In this document: in pieces, positions 51,728 through 60,556 of the stretch
Position numbering within the stretch: the first letter of the stretch is position 1
Layout of the letters: the number at the start of each line of letters is the position of its first letter
Source: Nitriliruptor sp040882055
GTDB taxonomy: Bacteria; Actinomycetota; Nitriliruptoria; Nitriliruptorales; Nitriliruptoraceae
Length of the DNA: 63,133 bases
Reading direction: 5' to 3'
NCBI GenBank assembly: GCA_040882055.1
Contig: JBBECA010000085.1
Coordinates: forward strand, 1-63,133
Notes under the pieces: model-generated
The model's input: the letters and a program-made list of their open reading frames with translations, nothing else
The model's database searches: none
What the model was told of the DNA's origin: nothing
Position numbers and translations under genes: made by a program

Positions 51728-52605
51728 TCCTCGGTCCGATCCGGCCCGTCGGGGGCGGGCGTGGAGGTGTCGGTCTCGGGTTCGTCGTGCGAACGGCCGA
51801 GGTAGGCGTCGATCACGGCCCGATCGCTCATGATGTCGGCGGGACGGCCTTCGGCGATGACCTGCCCTTCGGCGAGGACGACGACCCAGTCGCTGATGCC
51901 CATGACCACGTCCATGTCGTGCTCGACGAAGATCACGCTCATGCCCTCGTTGCGCAGAGCCGTGACGTGTTCGAGCAGCGACTGGACCAGCGCTGGGTTG
52001 ACCCCCGCCATCGGCTCGTCGAGCATCACGAGCGACGGCTGGACCATCAGGGCGCGTGCCATCTCGAGCAGCTTGCGCTGGCCACCGGACAGCTCGCCGG
52101 CGTAGTCGTCCTTCTTGTCGAGGAGCTTGAAGCGGCCGAGCAGCTCCTCGGCGCGGACGCGGTTGGCCTCCTCCTGCTTGGACCAGCCCGGGCGGAACAG
52201 GGCGGGCAGGAAGCGTTCCCCCCGCTGGCCCGTGGCGCCGAGGAGCATGTTGTCCATCACCGTCAGCCGCGACAGCGCCTTGGTGAGCTGGAAGGTGCGC
52301 ACCATGCCCTTGCGCGCGACCTTGTGCGACGGGACGCCGCCGAGCTCGTCGCCCTCGAAGATCCAACGCCCCTCGTCGGGGGTGTCGAAGCCGGTGAGCA
52401 GGTTGAAGAAGGTGGTCTTGCCGGCACCGTTCGGTCCGATGAGCGCGGTGATGACGCCGCGCTGGATCTCGAGGTGGTCGACGTCGACGGCCTTCAGCCC
52501 GCCGAACCGTCGTTGGACCCCGTCGATGACGAGGATGGGGTCCGGCTTGGCGACCCCTGGACGCTTGTCGAGGGTGTCCATGGCGTGGGGTGTGGTCTCA
52601 GGCAT
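51724..52605 (-). CDS. livG: ABC transporter ATP-binding protein LivG-like
   Basis: Second ATPase of the importer. Walker A is ALIGPNGAGKTTFFNLLTGF, Q-loop segment VRTFQLTKAL, signature LSGGQRKLLEMARALM, Walker B LVMLDEPMAGVNP, and switch His in IFVEHDMDVV. It is 293 aa, with an acidic C-terminal tail of about 25 residues (ETDTSTPAPDGPDRTEE) beyond the usual end. It overlaps livM by 8 bp and livF by 4 bp. Confidence 0.93.
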   Translation of the reverse strand: MPETTPHAMDTLDKRPGVAKPDPILVIDGVQRRFGGLKAVDVDHLEIQRGVITALIGPNGAGKTTFFNLLTGFDTPDEGRWIFEGDELGGVPSHKVARKGMVRTFQLTKALSRLTVMDNMLLGATGQRGERFLPALFRPGWSKQEEANRVRAEELLGRFKLLDKKDDYAGELSGGQRKLLEMARALMVQPSLVMLDEPMAGVNPALVQSLLEHVTALRNEGMSVIFVEHDMDVVMGISDWVVVLAEGQVIAEGRPADIMSDRAVIDAYLGRSHDEPETDTSTPAPDGPDRTEE

Positions 52606-53584
52606 CGAGCTTCAGCTCCCTCAGGTCGCCGAAGATGCCCTGCGGTCTGAACACGACCAGCAGGACCAGCGCGGTGCCCATCAGGATCAGGGCTGAGGCA
52701 CCGACGGCGTTCGCGCCCGACAGCACGCCGGGCAGCAGGTCGGCGCCCTGGGCGTCCCGGACCAGCCCCTGGACGCCGGAGAACAGGAACCAGAAGATGA
52801 TCGCACCCACGATCGGGCCGATGCGCGTCGCTGCGCCGCCGAGGATGAGGATGGCGTAGGCGAAGAAGGTGATCTGCGGGCGGAACGCGTCCGCGTTCAC
52901 CGTCGACCCGGCGATCGCGAACATGATCCCGCCGACGGAGCCGAGCACGCCCCCGAGCACCAGGCTCTGCATCTTGTAGGAGAAGACGTTCTTGCCGAGC
53001 GCCCGCGCCGCGTCCTCGTCCTCACGGATGGAACGCAGCACCCGGCCCCAGGGGCTGCGCACGAGCAGCGTCACCAGGATCGTGGCCAGCAGGACCAGGG
53101 CCCAGGTGACGATCAACGACCACGACACGTTCACCGAGTAGGTGAACGGGCCGAGTCGGATCCCCCGGGTGAGCGGGTTGAGGGCGTAGAACTCGTTGGC
53201 GATCGACTGCAGGCCGAACGGTCCGCCCGTGATCGGGGTGGCCGGGCTCGAGCGGAACACGAGGCGCAGCACCTCGGCGACGGCGATCGTGGTGATCGCG
53301 AAGTAGTCGGCCCGTAGGCGCAGGGTCGGTGCACCGAGCAGGAGTGCGAGCAGCACGCCGGCGATGAGACCGACGACGATCCCGGCCCAGAGCGAGAGCC
53401 CCCACGTGGCCACGCTGATGCCGAGGCCGTAGGCCCCGACGAGCATGAACCCGACCTGCCCGAAGTTCAGCAGGCCCGTGTAGCCGTAGTGCACGTTGAG
53501 ACCGATGGCCAGCAGCGCGTAGACCGCGGCCTGTGGCCCCACCGCCGAGCGGAGGGCGGTCCCGAGGATCGCTTCGAGGTCCAC
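52598..53584 (-). CDS. livM: ABC transporter permease LivM-like
   Basis: Inner-membrane permease with about eight to nine hydrophobic helices. The family segments YALLAIGLNVHYGYTGLLNFGQVGFMLVGAY and LRADYFAITTIAVAEVLRLVFRS are present, as is the cytoplasmic coupling helix region SIREDEDAARALGKNVFSYK. The 328-aa length is normal. It follows livH by 10 bases and overlaps livG by 8 bp. Confidence 0.92.
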   Translation of the reverse strand: MDLEAILGTALRSAVGPQAAVYALLAIGLNVHYGYTGLLNFGQVGFMLVGAYGLGISVATWGLSLWAGIVVGLIAGVLLALLLGAPTLRLRADYFAITTIAVAEVLRLVFRSSPATPITGGPFGLQSIANEFYALNPLTRGIRLGPFTYSVNVSWSLIVTWALVLLATILVTLLVRSPWGRVLRSIREDEDAARALGKNVFSYKMQSLVLGGVLGSVGGIMFAIAGSTVNADAFRPQITFFAYAILILGGAATRIGPIVGAIIFWFLFSGVQGLVRDAQGADLLPGVLSGANAVGASALILMGTALVLLVVFRPQGIFGDLRELKLDA

Positions 53585-53594
53585 GTCGAGCTCC

Positions 53595-54947
53595 TCAGCC
53601 GATGCGTTCGCGTCGTCCGAGCAACCCCTGGGGTCGGACGAGCAGCACGATGACGAGGACGCCGAGCGCCCACGCGGTCTTGAGTTCGTTCGGGAAGTAC
53701 ACGACCGAGAGTTCGGTGACGAGGCCGACCACGAGGCTGCCGACCATCGCGCCGTAGGCCGTGCCGAGCCCGCCGAGGATGATGCCGGCGAACATCAGCA
53801 GCAGCATGGGCTGGAACCCGAAGTCGTAGGTGACCCGGAACAGCGTCGCGTACAGGATGCCGCCGAGGCCCGCGAGTGCGCCACCGGCGATCCAGACGAC
53901 GCTGACGACCCGCTCGACGTCGATCCCGGACGACTCCGCCAGGTCACGGTTGTCGGCCACGGCGCGCATGGCCTTGCCGAACCTGCTGCGCTGGATCGCG
54001 GTCGCCACGGCGATGAGCACGACCGTCGCGATCGCGATCACGACCAGGTCACGTGGGGTGGTCTGGAAGGGGCCGAGGCTGATGCGTTGCTGCACCGCGT
54101 ACTGGCTGTAGGGCTGGGCGCGACCACCGAAGACGATCAGGATGATGAAGCGCATCACCAGCGAGAGCCCGATGGTGACCACGAGCAGCTGGAACAGCCC
54201 GACGCCGCGGCGGGTCAGGGGCCGGAACACACCGCGGTCGAGTATCCCGCCGCTCAACGCCGCGGCGATGACCCCGAGCACGGCGGCGAACACCAGGTGC
54301 AGGCCCGCGGCGTTGGCGAACCACGTCGCCACGGCGCCGATGATGACGATCTCGCCGTGGGCGAAGTTGATCAGCCCGGTGGTCCCGAAGATGAGCGACA
54401 GGCCGACCGCGGTCATCGCGATGATCAGCCCGAAACGGATCCCCGAGAGGATCTGCTGGAAGAACAGGGCGACCTTGCCGCTGACGGCGGCACCTTCGCC
54501 GAGCGGGATCGGGACCGCGCGCCGCCCCTCGCCGACCGTGACCTCGACGGTCGACGCTTCCGGGTCGCGCAGCTCGACACCCTCGGGGAGCGCTTCGACC
54601 GTCACGGCGTAGTCGCCGGGCTCGGGGACCTCGAACTCCCACTGCCCGTTCGGGCCGGATGTGGCCTCGCCGACGGCCTGGCCGCTGCTGTCCGCGATCG
54701 AGAGCTGCACGCCCTCGACGGGCCCGTCCGCGTTGCGGAACGTGCCGAAGAGGACGGAGGGGTCGGCGGCGGCTTCCCCCTCAGCGGCGTCGGCGTCGGC
54801 GTCGGCGTCCTCGTCGGCGTCGGCGTCGTCCTCCTGCGCGAGGAGTACGGGTGCAGCGGTCTCGGCGAACGCCGGGGCGGCCAGGGCCAGCAGCAGTCCG
54901 ACGAGGAAGGTGACGCTCAGCGCGGATGCTCGCGCGCGTGCGCTCAC
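53595..54947 (-). CDS. livH: LivH-like ABC permease with exported N-terminal domain (fusion)
   Basis: Residues from about 160 to 450 are a normal LivH permease (GIRFGLIIAMTAVGLSLIFGTTGLINFAHGE, the coupling segment MRAVADNRDLAESSGID). In front are 150 extra residues: a signal-like helix with an APAFA cleavage-type site (1-29), an acidic Asp/Ala repeat (39-62), and a beta-sandwich that looks like a carboxypeptidase regulatory or CNA-B-type domain (VLFGTFRNADGPVEGVQLS, GPNGQWEFEVPEPGDYAVTVEALPEG). Ordinary LivH is about 290-310 aa. The extension would sit outside the membrane, perhaps docking the binding protein. TAGGCT at 54982-54977 is a possible -10. Confidence 0.88.
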   Translation of the reverse strand: MSARARASALSVTFLVGLLLALAAPAFAETAAPVLLAQEDDADADEDADADADAAEGEAAADPSVLFGTFRNADGPVEGVQLSIADSSGQAVGEATSGPNGQWEFEVPEPGDYAVTVEALPEGVELRDPEASTVEVTVGEGRRAVPIPLGEGAAVSGKVALFFQQILSGIRFGLIIAMTAVGLSLIFGTTGLINFAHGEIVIIGAVATWFANAAGLHLVFAAVLGVIAAALSGGILDRGVFRPLTRRGVGLFQLLVVTIGLSLVMRFIILIVFGGRAQPYSQYAVQQRISLGPFQTTPRDLVVIAIATVVLIAVATAIQRSRFGKAMRAVADNRDLAESSGIDVERVVSVVWIAGGALAGLGGILYATLFRVTYDFGFQPMLLLMFAGIILGGLGTAYGAMVGSLVVGLVTELSVVYFPNELKTAWALGVLVIVLLVRPQGLLGRRERIG

Positions 54948-54976
54948 GGACTTCCTCCACAGTCGGCGACGCGCGG

Positions 54977-54982
54977 AGCCTA
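54977..54982 (-). promoter_or_regulatory. Candidate -10 element of the livHMGF operon
   Basis: TAGGCT on the minus strand (54982-54977) lies 30 bases upstream of the livH GTG and fits the TANNNT pattern. The divergent gene has TACGCT at 55023. Confidence 0.4.
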
Positions 54983-55134
54983 GTCAGCAGCGCTGCCGGC
55001 GGGTGAGCCGAGCGATGGACGCTACGCTCCTGCGCCCGCTCGGATCGGTGTGACGACGACGTTCGAGGGCCGCTCCGACCTACCTCACGCGGCGCACGTG
55101 AGCCGTGCCGCCACCGGGGACCCACGAGGGCCAC

Positions 55135-55674
55135 ATGCTCGATCTCGACCCGCAGTTGACCGAGACGCTCACCGTCGCCGCGTGCGCTGCGGTCGTGCTC
55201 CTGCTCGTGTCGATGTTGGCGCTCTGGGCACGGATGCGCCGCCTGGTACGTGAGCACCGTCGCGCGATCGACCCGGAGCGGGGCGAGGACGTCATCTCCG
55301 TGCTCGGTCGGCACGAGGACACCATCCAGGCCATCGACCGTGACGTTCGCGCCCTCGATGCCCGTTCCAGCGAGCTTCGCGAGCTCCTGCGTGGTGCGGT
55401 GTCACGGATCGGGATGATCCGCTACGACGCGTTCGAGGACATGGGCGGAGCGTTGTCGTTCTCGGCGGCGCTGCTCGACGAGCACGGCCACGGCATCGTC
55501 ATCTCGGCCATCAACGGCCGCACCGAGACCCGCTGCTACGCCAAGCCGGTGGCTGACGGTCGCTCCGAACACAACCTCTCGGTGGAGGAGGAAGCGGCCA
55601 TCGCGACCGCCCAGGACGGGGGCGGGATGGGGGAGGCGCCCGCGCCGACCCGCCGCCGTAGGAGGTCCTCGTGA
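55135..55674 (+). CDS. DUF4446 membrane protein
   Basis: A 179-aa protein with one N-terminal membrane helix (TVAACAAVVLLLVSMLALWA), a coiled segment (LGRHEDTIQAIDRDVRALDARSSELRELL), and the DUF4446 core RIGMIRYDAFEDMGGALSFSAALLDEHGHGIVISAINGRTETRCYAKPV. The function is unknown; the family is widespread in Gram-positive bacteria. ATG 55135 follows ACGAGGG. It overlaps pheA by 4 bp. Confidence 0.85.
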   Translation: MLDLDPQLTETLTVAACAAVVLLLVSMLALWARMRRLVREHRRAIDPERGEDVISVLGRHEDTIQAIDRDVRALDARSSELRELLRGAVSRIGMIRYDAFEDMGGALSFSAALLDEHGHGIVISAINGRTETRCYAKPVADGRSEHNLSVEEEAAIATAQDGGGMGEAPAPTRRRRRSS

Positions 55675-56654
55675 ACGCTCGGAACGAACGCGACGGATCG
55701 GCCCCGGTGGGCGCACCCCGCGCGGACGTGGCCTACCTCGGCCCCGCAGGCACCTTCACCGAGACGGCTGCGCAGCTGATCGTCGGTGGGATCGATCCGG
55801 TCCTCGAGCCGTGCACGGACATCGCCGAGGTCCTGCGCCGGGTCGAGGACGGTGACGCCGAACGCGGCGTCGTGCCGATCGAGAACACCCTCGAGGGCTC
55901 GGTGACCGCCACCCTCGACGCGCTCGCGTTCGACACCGATCTGCTCATCGTCGGTGAGCTCGAGCTGCCCGTCACCCTCGTGGCGGCCGCGACCCCCGGG
56001 GCGTCGCTCACCGAGGTGACCGAGGTCCGCTCGCACCCGATCGCGCTCGCGGCCGCACGGCGGTGGCTCGGCACGGTGGTCGCTGGCGCCGAGACCGTCC
56101 CGTCGAGCTCCACCGCCCGCGCTGCGCAGGAGGTCGCCGAGCTCGGTGGTCCCCGGCTGGCGATCGTGAACCCGCTCGCCGCCGAGCGCTACGGACTCGA
56201 GATCCTCGCGCGGGACATCGCCGATCGCGCCGCGAACTCCACACGGTTCATCGTCATCGGGCGCGAGCTCGGCCCGCCGACGGGGTGGGACAAGACCTCG
56301 CTCGCGGTCTTCATCGACGAGAACCGTCCCGGTGCGCTGCTGCAGCTGCTCGAGATCTTCGCCGAGCGTGACCTGAACCTGACCAAGATCGAGTCGCGGC
56401 CCACCAAGGCCGAACTCGGTGAGTACCTGTTCTTCCTCGACACCGTCGGACACCTCGCCGACGAACGGGTGGGGGACGCCCTGGCTGCCGTCAAGCGCAC
56501 CCACCGTGACGTCAAGGTGCTCGGTTCCTACCGACGGTCGGGCGCGCGGGTGACCACCGAGGCCGATGCCATCGCCTCCGATGACGCCGCCTACCGCGAC
56601 GCCGCCGAGTGGCTCGCCGAGTGGCGGGCGCGCATCCCGGACGCCGACACCTGA
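55671..56654 (+). CDS. pheA: Prephenate dehydratase PheA
   Basis: Converts prephenate to phenylpyruvate in phenylalanine synthesis. The dehydratase domain (about 20-200) has AYLGPAGTFTETAAQ, VVPIENTLEGSVTATLD and NSTRFIVIGRE. A C-terminal ACT domain has the ESRP motif (LTKIESRPTKAELGEYLFFLD) for phenylalanine feedback. At 327 aa it is the stand-alone actinobacterial form without chorismate mutase. The start overlaps DUF4446 by 4 bp and serS follows 90 bases later. Confidence 0.96.
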   Translation: MNARNERDGSAPVGAPRADVAYLGPAGTFTETAAQLIVGGIDPVLEPCTDIAEVLRRVEDGDAERGVVPIENTLEGSVTATLDALAFDTDLLIVGELELPVTLVAAATPGASLTEVTEVRSHPIALAAARRWLGTVVAGAETVPSSSTARAAQEVAELGGPRLAIVNPLAAERYGLEILARDIADRAANSTRFIVIGRELGPPTGWDKTSLAVFIDENRPGALLQLLEIFAERDLNLTKIESRPTKAELGEYLFFLDTVGHLADERVGDALAAVKRTHRDVKVLGSYRRSGARVTTEADAIASDDAAYRDAAEWLAEWRARIPDADT

Positions 56655-56731
56655 GCGGACCCGCAGCGAGCCGGCAGCGATCCGCGGGGTCGGTGGGCCG
56701 GGTCGTGGCGTAGGGGGGCGGGGACGGGCGT

Positions 56732-56744
56732 TAGCCTGCCCGCC
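56732..56744 (+). promoter_or_regulatory. Leaderless-type -10 element before serS
   Basis: TAGCCT at 56732-56737 is followed by exactly seven bases and the serS ATG. No Shine-Dalgarno sequence is present, so serS should be translated from a leaderless message. Confidence 0.6.
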
Positions 56745-58037
56745 ATGATCGATCCTCGCCTGCTCCGGACCGAACCCGAACCGTTGGCCGCCGCCCTCGC
56801 GCGTCGCGGCATCGACCGGGACCGCCTCGATGCGCTCATCGCCCTCGACGAACGTCGGCGATCGCTGACCGCCGACGTCGACCGCGCCCGGGCGGAGCAG
56901 CGGACGGCGTCCTCGTCGATCGGGAAGGCCTCCGCCGAGGAGCGGCAGGCGCTGATCGATCGCGCGAGCGAGCTGAAGGCCGGCGTCGGTGAGCTCGAGT
57001 CCCAGCTGGCCGAGGTCGAGGCCGAGCACGCCGCCGCGTTCGCCCGGGTGCCGAACCTGCCCCACCCGGATGCCCCCGACGGGCAGGAGGGCGACGGAGT
57101 GGTCCTCCGCACCTTCGGTGAGCGTCCGAGCTTCGACTTCGAGCCGCGCGACCACGTGGCGCTGATGGAGGCCGCGGACGCGCTCGATCTCGCCCGCGGG
57201 GCCCGCACCTCCGGAGCCCGGTTCGCGTACCTCAAGGGTGAGGGTGCGCTGCTCGAGCTCGCCCTCGTCCGCTACGCCCTCGAGGTCGCCGGCCGCTACG
57301 GCCACACACCGGTCATCCCCCCCGTGCTCGTGCGCGAGGAGGCGATGTACGGGACCGGCTTCCTGCCGACCGACGAGCAGCAGATCTTCACCCTGCCCGA
57401 GGACGATCTCTACCTCGTCGGCACCTCCGAGGTCCCCCTCGCGGCGCTGCACATGGATGAGCTGCTCGACGAGGCGGACCTGCCGCTGCGCTACGCCGGT
57501 TACTCGCCGTGCTTCCGGCGCGAGGCGGGGGCGCACGGCAAGGACACGCGCGGGATTTTGCGCGTCCACCAGTTCGAGAAGGTGGAGATGTTCAGCTTCG
57601 TGCACCCCGACGACTCGGACGCCGAGCACGAGCGGCTCCTGTCCATCGAGGAGGAGATCTTCACCGGCCTCGGCATCCACGCGCAGGTCGTGGACATCCC
57701 CGTCGGTGACCTCGGCGCTTCGGCGGCGCGCAAGTTCGACATCGAGGCCTGGCTCCCGGGCCAGGACGCCTACCGCGAGGTGACGTCCTGCTCGAACACC
57801 ACCGACTACCAGGCCCGCCGCCTGCGGACGCGGATCCGGGTGGCGGACGGCGACAACGTGTTGGTCCACACCTTGAACGGCACGGCGTTGGCCGTGCAGC
57901 GCGCCATGATCGCGATCGTCGAGACCCACCAGCGCGCGGACGGTTCCGTCGCCGTGCCTGCGGCGCTCGTCCCCCACCTCGGGACCGAGGTGCTGTTCGC
58001 CGGCCGTGGCCGCACCGACGTGGAGGTGACCTCGTGA
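56745..58037 (+). CDS. serS: Seryl-tRNA synthetase SerS
   Basis: Class II synthetase charging tRNA-Ser. The N-terminal coiled-coil arm (about 27-105) binds the long variable arm of tRNA-Ser. Motif 2 is PCFRREAGAHGKDTRGILRVHQFEKVE and motif 3 ends with HTLNGTALAVQRAMIAIVE; GTSEVPLAALH marks serine binding. Length is 430 aa. A leaderless-type promoter precedes it. A tRNA-Ser(UGA) gene lies 4 kb downstream. It overlaps the next gene by 4 bp. Confidence 0.97.
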   Translation: MIDPRLLRTEPEPLAAALARRGIDRDRLDALIALDERRRSLTADVDRARAEQRTASSSIGKASAEERQALIDRASELKAGVGELESQLAEVEAEHAAAFARVPNLPHPDAPDGQEGDGVVLRTFGERPSFDFEPRDHVALMEAADALDLARGARTSGARFAYLKGEGALLELALVRYALEVAGRYGHTPVIPPVLVREEAMYGTGFLPTDEQQIFTLPEDDLYLVGTSEVPLAALHMDELLDEADLPLRYAGYSPCFRREAGAHGKDTRGILRVHQFEKVEMFSFVHPDDSDAEHERLLSIEEEIFTGLGIHAQVVDIPVGDLGASAARKFDIEAWLPGQDAYREVTSCSNTTDYQARRLRTRIRVADGDNVLVHTLNGTALAVQRAMIAIVETHQRADGSVAVPAALVPHLGTEVLFAGRGRTDVEVTS

Positions 58038-58507
58038 CCCGCTTCGAAGCCCGCAACACCTCCAACGACACCCTGCCGGTCCCGCCCGAGCCGATCTGGG
58101 AGGTGCTGACCAGCCCGAAGCTGCTGGCCGAGATGACGCCGCTGATCGAGGGCATCACCGAGGTGGACGCCACCCACTGGCGGTGGGAGCTGGCCAGCAT
58201 CGGTGGTCTCGGCACCAAGGTCGCCCCCTGTTTCACCGTGCGGATGGACTTCGAGGAGGCCGAACGCATCGACTTCGTCCACGAGCCGCCGCCCGGCCAC
58301 AAGGAGCGTGCGGGTGCGGACGGCCTCTACACCCTGACCCCGGTCGAGGGCGGCACCCACCTCGCCGTCGACATGACCGTCCACGTGGACCTGCCGCTAC
58401 CGGCGATGTCCCGCCCCGCGGTGACACGGGTCATGGACGCCACGATGGCGCGGATGGGCGATCGCTTCGCCCAGAACCTGTGCCGCCACCTCGGGATCGC
58501 CCGCTGA
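58034..58507 (+). CDS. SRPBCC (polyketide cyclase/START-like) protein
   Basis: A 157-aa single-domain protein with the helix-grip pattern: PVPPEPIWEVLTSPKLLAEMTPLIEGI at the N-terminus, strands through HWRWELASIGGLG and LYTLTPVEGGTHLAVDMTVHV, and a long C-terminal helix (AVTRVMDATMARMGDRFAQNL). These bind hydrophobic ligands; the actual ligand is unknown. It is co-translated with serS through a 4-bp overlap. The stop is adjacent to the convergent desaturase stop in TGATCA. Confidence 0.75.
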   Translation: MTRFEARNTSNDTLPVPPEPIWEVLTSPKLLAEMTPLIEGITEVDATHWRWELASIGGLGTKVAPCFTVRMDFEEAERIDFVHEPPPGHKERAGADGLYTLTPVEGGTHLAVDMTVHVDLPLPAMSRPAVTRVMDATMARMGDRFAQNLCRHLGIAR

Positions 58508-59416
58508 TCAGCCCGCGGGCGCCAGTCCCCGGCGCGCACGTTCCTCGTCGGCGGTGACCGGCCGCCCGGTGGGCGTCGCCAGCGGCGGGTCGTGCTCGAG
58601 GTAGGCCACCTCCTCGTTCCGCCACGCCTGGAGGTAGCGGTAGAACGGCACGATCGGGTGCAGGTGGTGCACCAGGTGGTAGTTCTGGCTGAACATCAGC
58701 GGGGTGAGCAGCCGTTCCGCGCCGACGATGTTCCGGGTCGTCTGGTAGCGGTCGTCGCGGTTGGTGGCCTCGAGGCCGTGGTGCGGCAGCCAGTCGAACC
58801 ACCACGCGAGCACGACCAGCGCGATGCGCTGGGGGATCAGGAGCACCAGCGCGAAGGCGCCGAGGTGACCGGTCAGCACGAGACCGGTCAGCAGCGCCGC
58901 CGCCACCGCCATGACCGCGACCGATTCGACGATCTCGGCGCGTGGCCGCGACCGGACGTTGTTGGCCCAGAACCACGCGTAGCGCAGGTCGACGACGGCC
59001 CACCGCAGCGGCAGCTGCCAGGTCGGCCCCTCGATGACCCACGCGTCGGGATCGACGTCGGGGTCCTCATTGACGTGCTTGTGGTGTTCGAGGTGGATGA
59101 AGCGGAACAGCGGGAACGAGGCGTGCAACGCCACGAAGGGGATCGCGAGGCGGCCGAGGATCTCGTTGACCGCCTTCACCTTGCCGGCGCCCCGGTGGGT
59201 CGCGTCGTGCAGCACGGTGAACATCGCGAAGCACATCGCTGCGTGGACCGGGATGGACACCCACGCGGTGAGACGGCCGGTCAGGGCAGCCCACGCGGTC
59301 ACGCCGTAGACCGCGAGCAGCGCCGCAGCGAGCGCCACCGTCGGCCAAGCGATCCGCGGTCGTGGGACGCCGGGGCGCGGCGTGCGGGGCGAAGGCGCCG
59401 GACCGGCGGTTGACAT
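58508..59416 (-). CDS. Membrane fatty acid desaturase / carotene hydroxylase-like protein
   Basis: A 302-aa membrane di-iron enzyme with three His boxes: HDATH (near 90), HLEHHKH (near 128), and HLVHHLHP (near 253). Hydrophobic segments flank them. The short size and the spacing resemble CrtR-type beta-carotene hydroxylases as well as acyl-lipid desaturases, so the substrate is uncertain. The ATG at 59416 is preceded by GAGAGG. It is convergent with the SRPBCC gene. Confidence 0.82.
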   Translation of the reverse strand: MSTAGPAPSPRTPRPGVPRPRIAWPTVALAAALLAVYGVTAWAALTGRLTAWVSIPVHAAMCFAMFTVLHDATHRGAGKVKAVNEILGRLAIPFVALHASFPLFRFIHLEHHKHVNEDPDVDPDAWVIEGPTWQLPLRWAVVDLRYAWFWANNVRSRPRAEIVESVAVMAVAAALLTGLVLTGHLGAFALVLLIPQRIALVVLAWWFDWLPHHGLEATNRDDRYQTTRNIVGAERLLTPLMFSQNYHLVHHLHPIVPFYRYLQAWRNEEVAYLEHDPPLATPTGRPVTADEERARRGLAPAG

Positions 59417-59517
59417 CTATGGCCTCTCTGTAACATGCGCGGCGTAGCGTACGCCACGGACCCGACGCCGTCACGGTCGCCGGTGCTCCGAGGCCAGGAC
59501 GGGCTTCGCCGCCCGGT

Positions 59518-60543
59518 TCAGGTGCCGGGGAGCAGGTGCTCGAGGTCGCTCGTGTCGACCATCGGATCGTCGAGGTCGATCACCGTCCGCGAGTGGGCGA
59601 GGGTCCGAGCCCGACCGGTGATGTGGGTGTCGAGCCCAGCGTGGTGGCCGACCGATGCGGCCCCGAGGACGGTGCCGCGGAAGCTCGTGCCGCGTGGCGA
59701 GATGGTGTCGAGCCACTGGCCGACGGCGATGTCGCCGCGCTCGTAGAGCCGAGCGAGGCGGGCCGAGGTGCCCGTCCCGGTGGGGCTGCGGCAGATCACA
59801 CCGGGGTGGACGTAGGTGGCTGACCGTGCCCGGAAGCCGTCGTCCTCGACCTGCTCGACCGGTCCGCAGAAGTGCACGAACGGCAGCGGACCCACGTCAC
59901 CGAGGTCGGGGTGCGACTGGACGAACTCGGGGCGGACGGCCCGGACGAACGCGTCGCCGAGCGCCGCGAGGGCGATCTCCTCCTCGCGCACCAGCTCGCA
60001 CCCGACGTCGTCGGCGTCGACGAGGGCGTAGAAGGCACCGCTCCACACGATGTCGTAGCGCACCTCGCCGTGGCCGGGGACATCGATGACCAGATCGCGG
60101 ACGGCGACGTAGACGGGCTCGCTGCGGGTCGTGATCGAGGCGACACGACCGTCGACGACGGTGGCCGTGACCCGCGCCAGGCCGGCCGGCGACTCGAGCA
60201 CGATGTTCTGGACCCCCTCACGCATGGGGATGCGGCCGCTCTCGAGGACCGCCGTGGCGGTGCAGATGGTGTTCGACCCCGAGTACAGCGGGTAGCCCAT
60301 GGCCTCCATGATGATGTAGCCCGCCTGCGCGTCCGGGTGGCTGGCTTCGACGATGAGGTTCACGCTCATCGCCGGATCGCCGTACGGCTCCGACAGCAGC
60401 AGCCGCCGCAACCCGTCACCGTGCTGCTCGAGGTAGCGCGCCTTGTCGCGGACCGTGTCACCGGGCAGCTGGCCGACCCCGCCGACCACGATGCGGCTGA
60501 CGTCACCACCGGACTGGGTGTCGATCAGTTCGAGCGAGCGCAT
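59518..60543 (-). CDS. Proline racemase-family enzyme, trans-3-hydroxyproline dehydratase-like
   Basis: A 341-aa member of the proline racemase superfamily. The two catalytic Cys of racemases are replaced: the first motif reads YSGSNTIC with Ser88 at the Cys position, and the second reads CRSPTGTGTSARL with Thr255. A Thr at the second position marks trans-3-hydroxy-L-proline dehydratases, so dehydration rather than racemisation is likely. ATG 60543 matches the family N-terminus (LELIDTQSGG); ATG 60567 has a better ribosome site and would overlap the upstream dehydrogenase by 11 bp. The two genes form an operon. Confidence 0.82.
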   Translation of the reverse strand: MRSLELIDTQSGGDVSRIVVGGVGQLPGDTVRDKARYLEQHGDGLRRLLLSEPYGDPAMSVNLIVEASHPDAQAGYIIMEAMGYPLYSGSNTICTATAVLESGRIPMREGVQNIVLESPAGLARVTATVVDGRVASITTRSEPVYVAVRDLVIDVPGHGEVRYDIVWSGAFYALVDADDVGCELVREEEIALAALGDAFVRAVRPEFVQSHPDLGDVGPLPFVHFCGPVEQVEDDGFRARSATYVHPGVICRSPTGTGTSARLARLYERGDIAVGQWLDTISPRGTSFRGTVLGAASVGHHAGLDTHITGRARTLAHSRTVIDLDDPMVDTSDLEHLLPGT

Positions 60544-60556
60544 CCGGCTGCCACCC

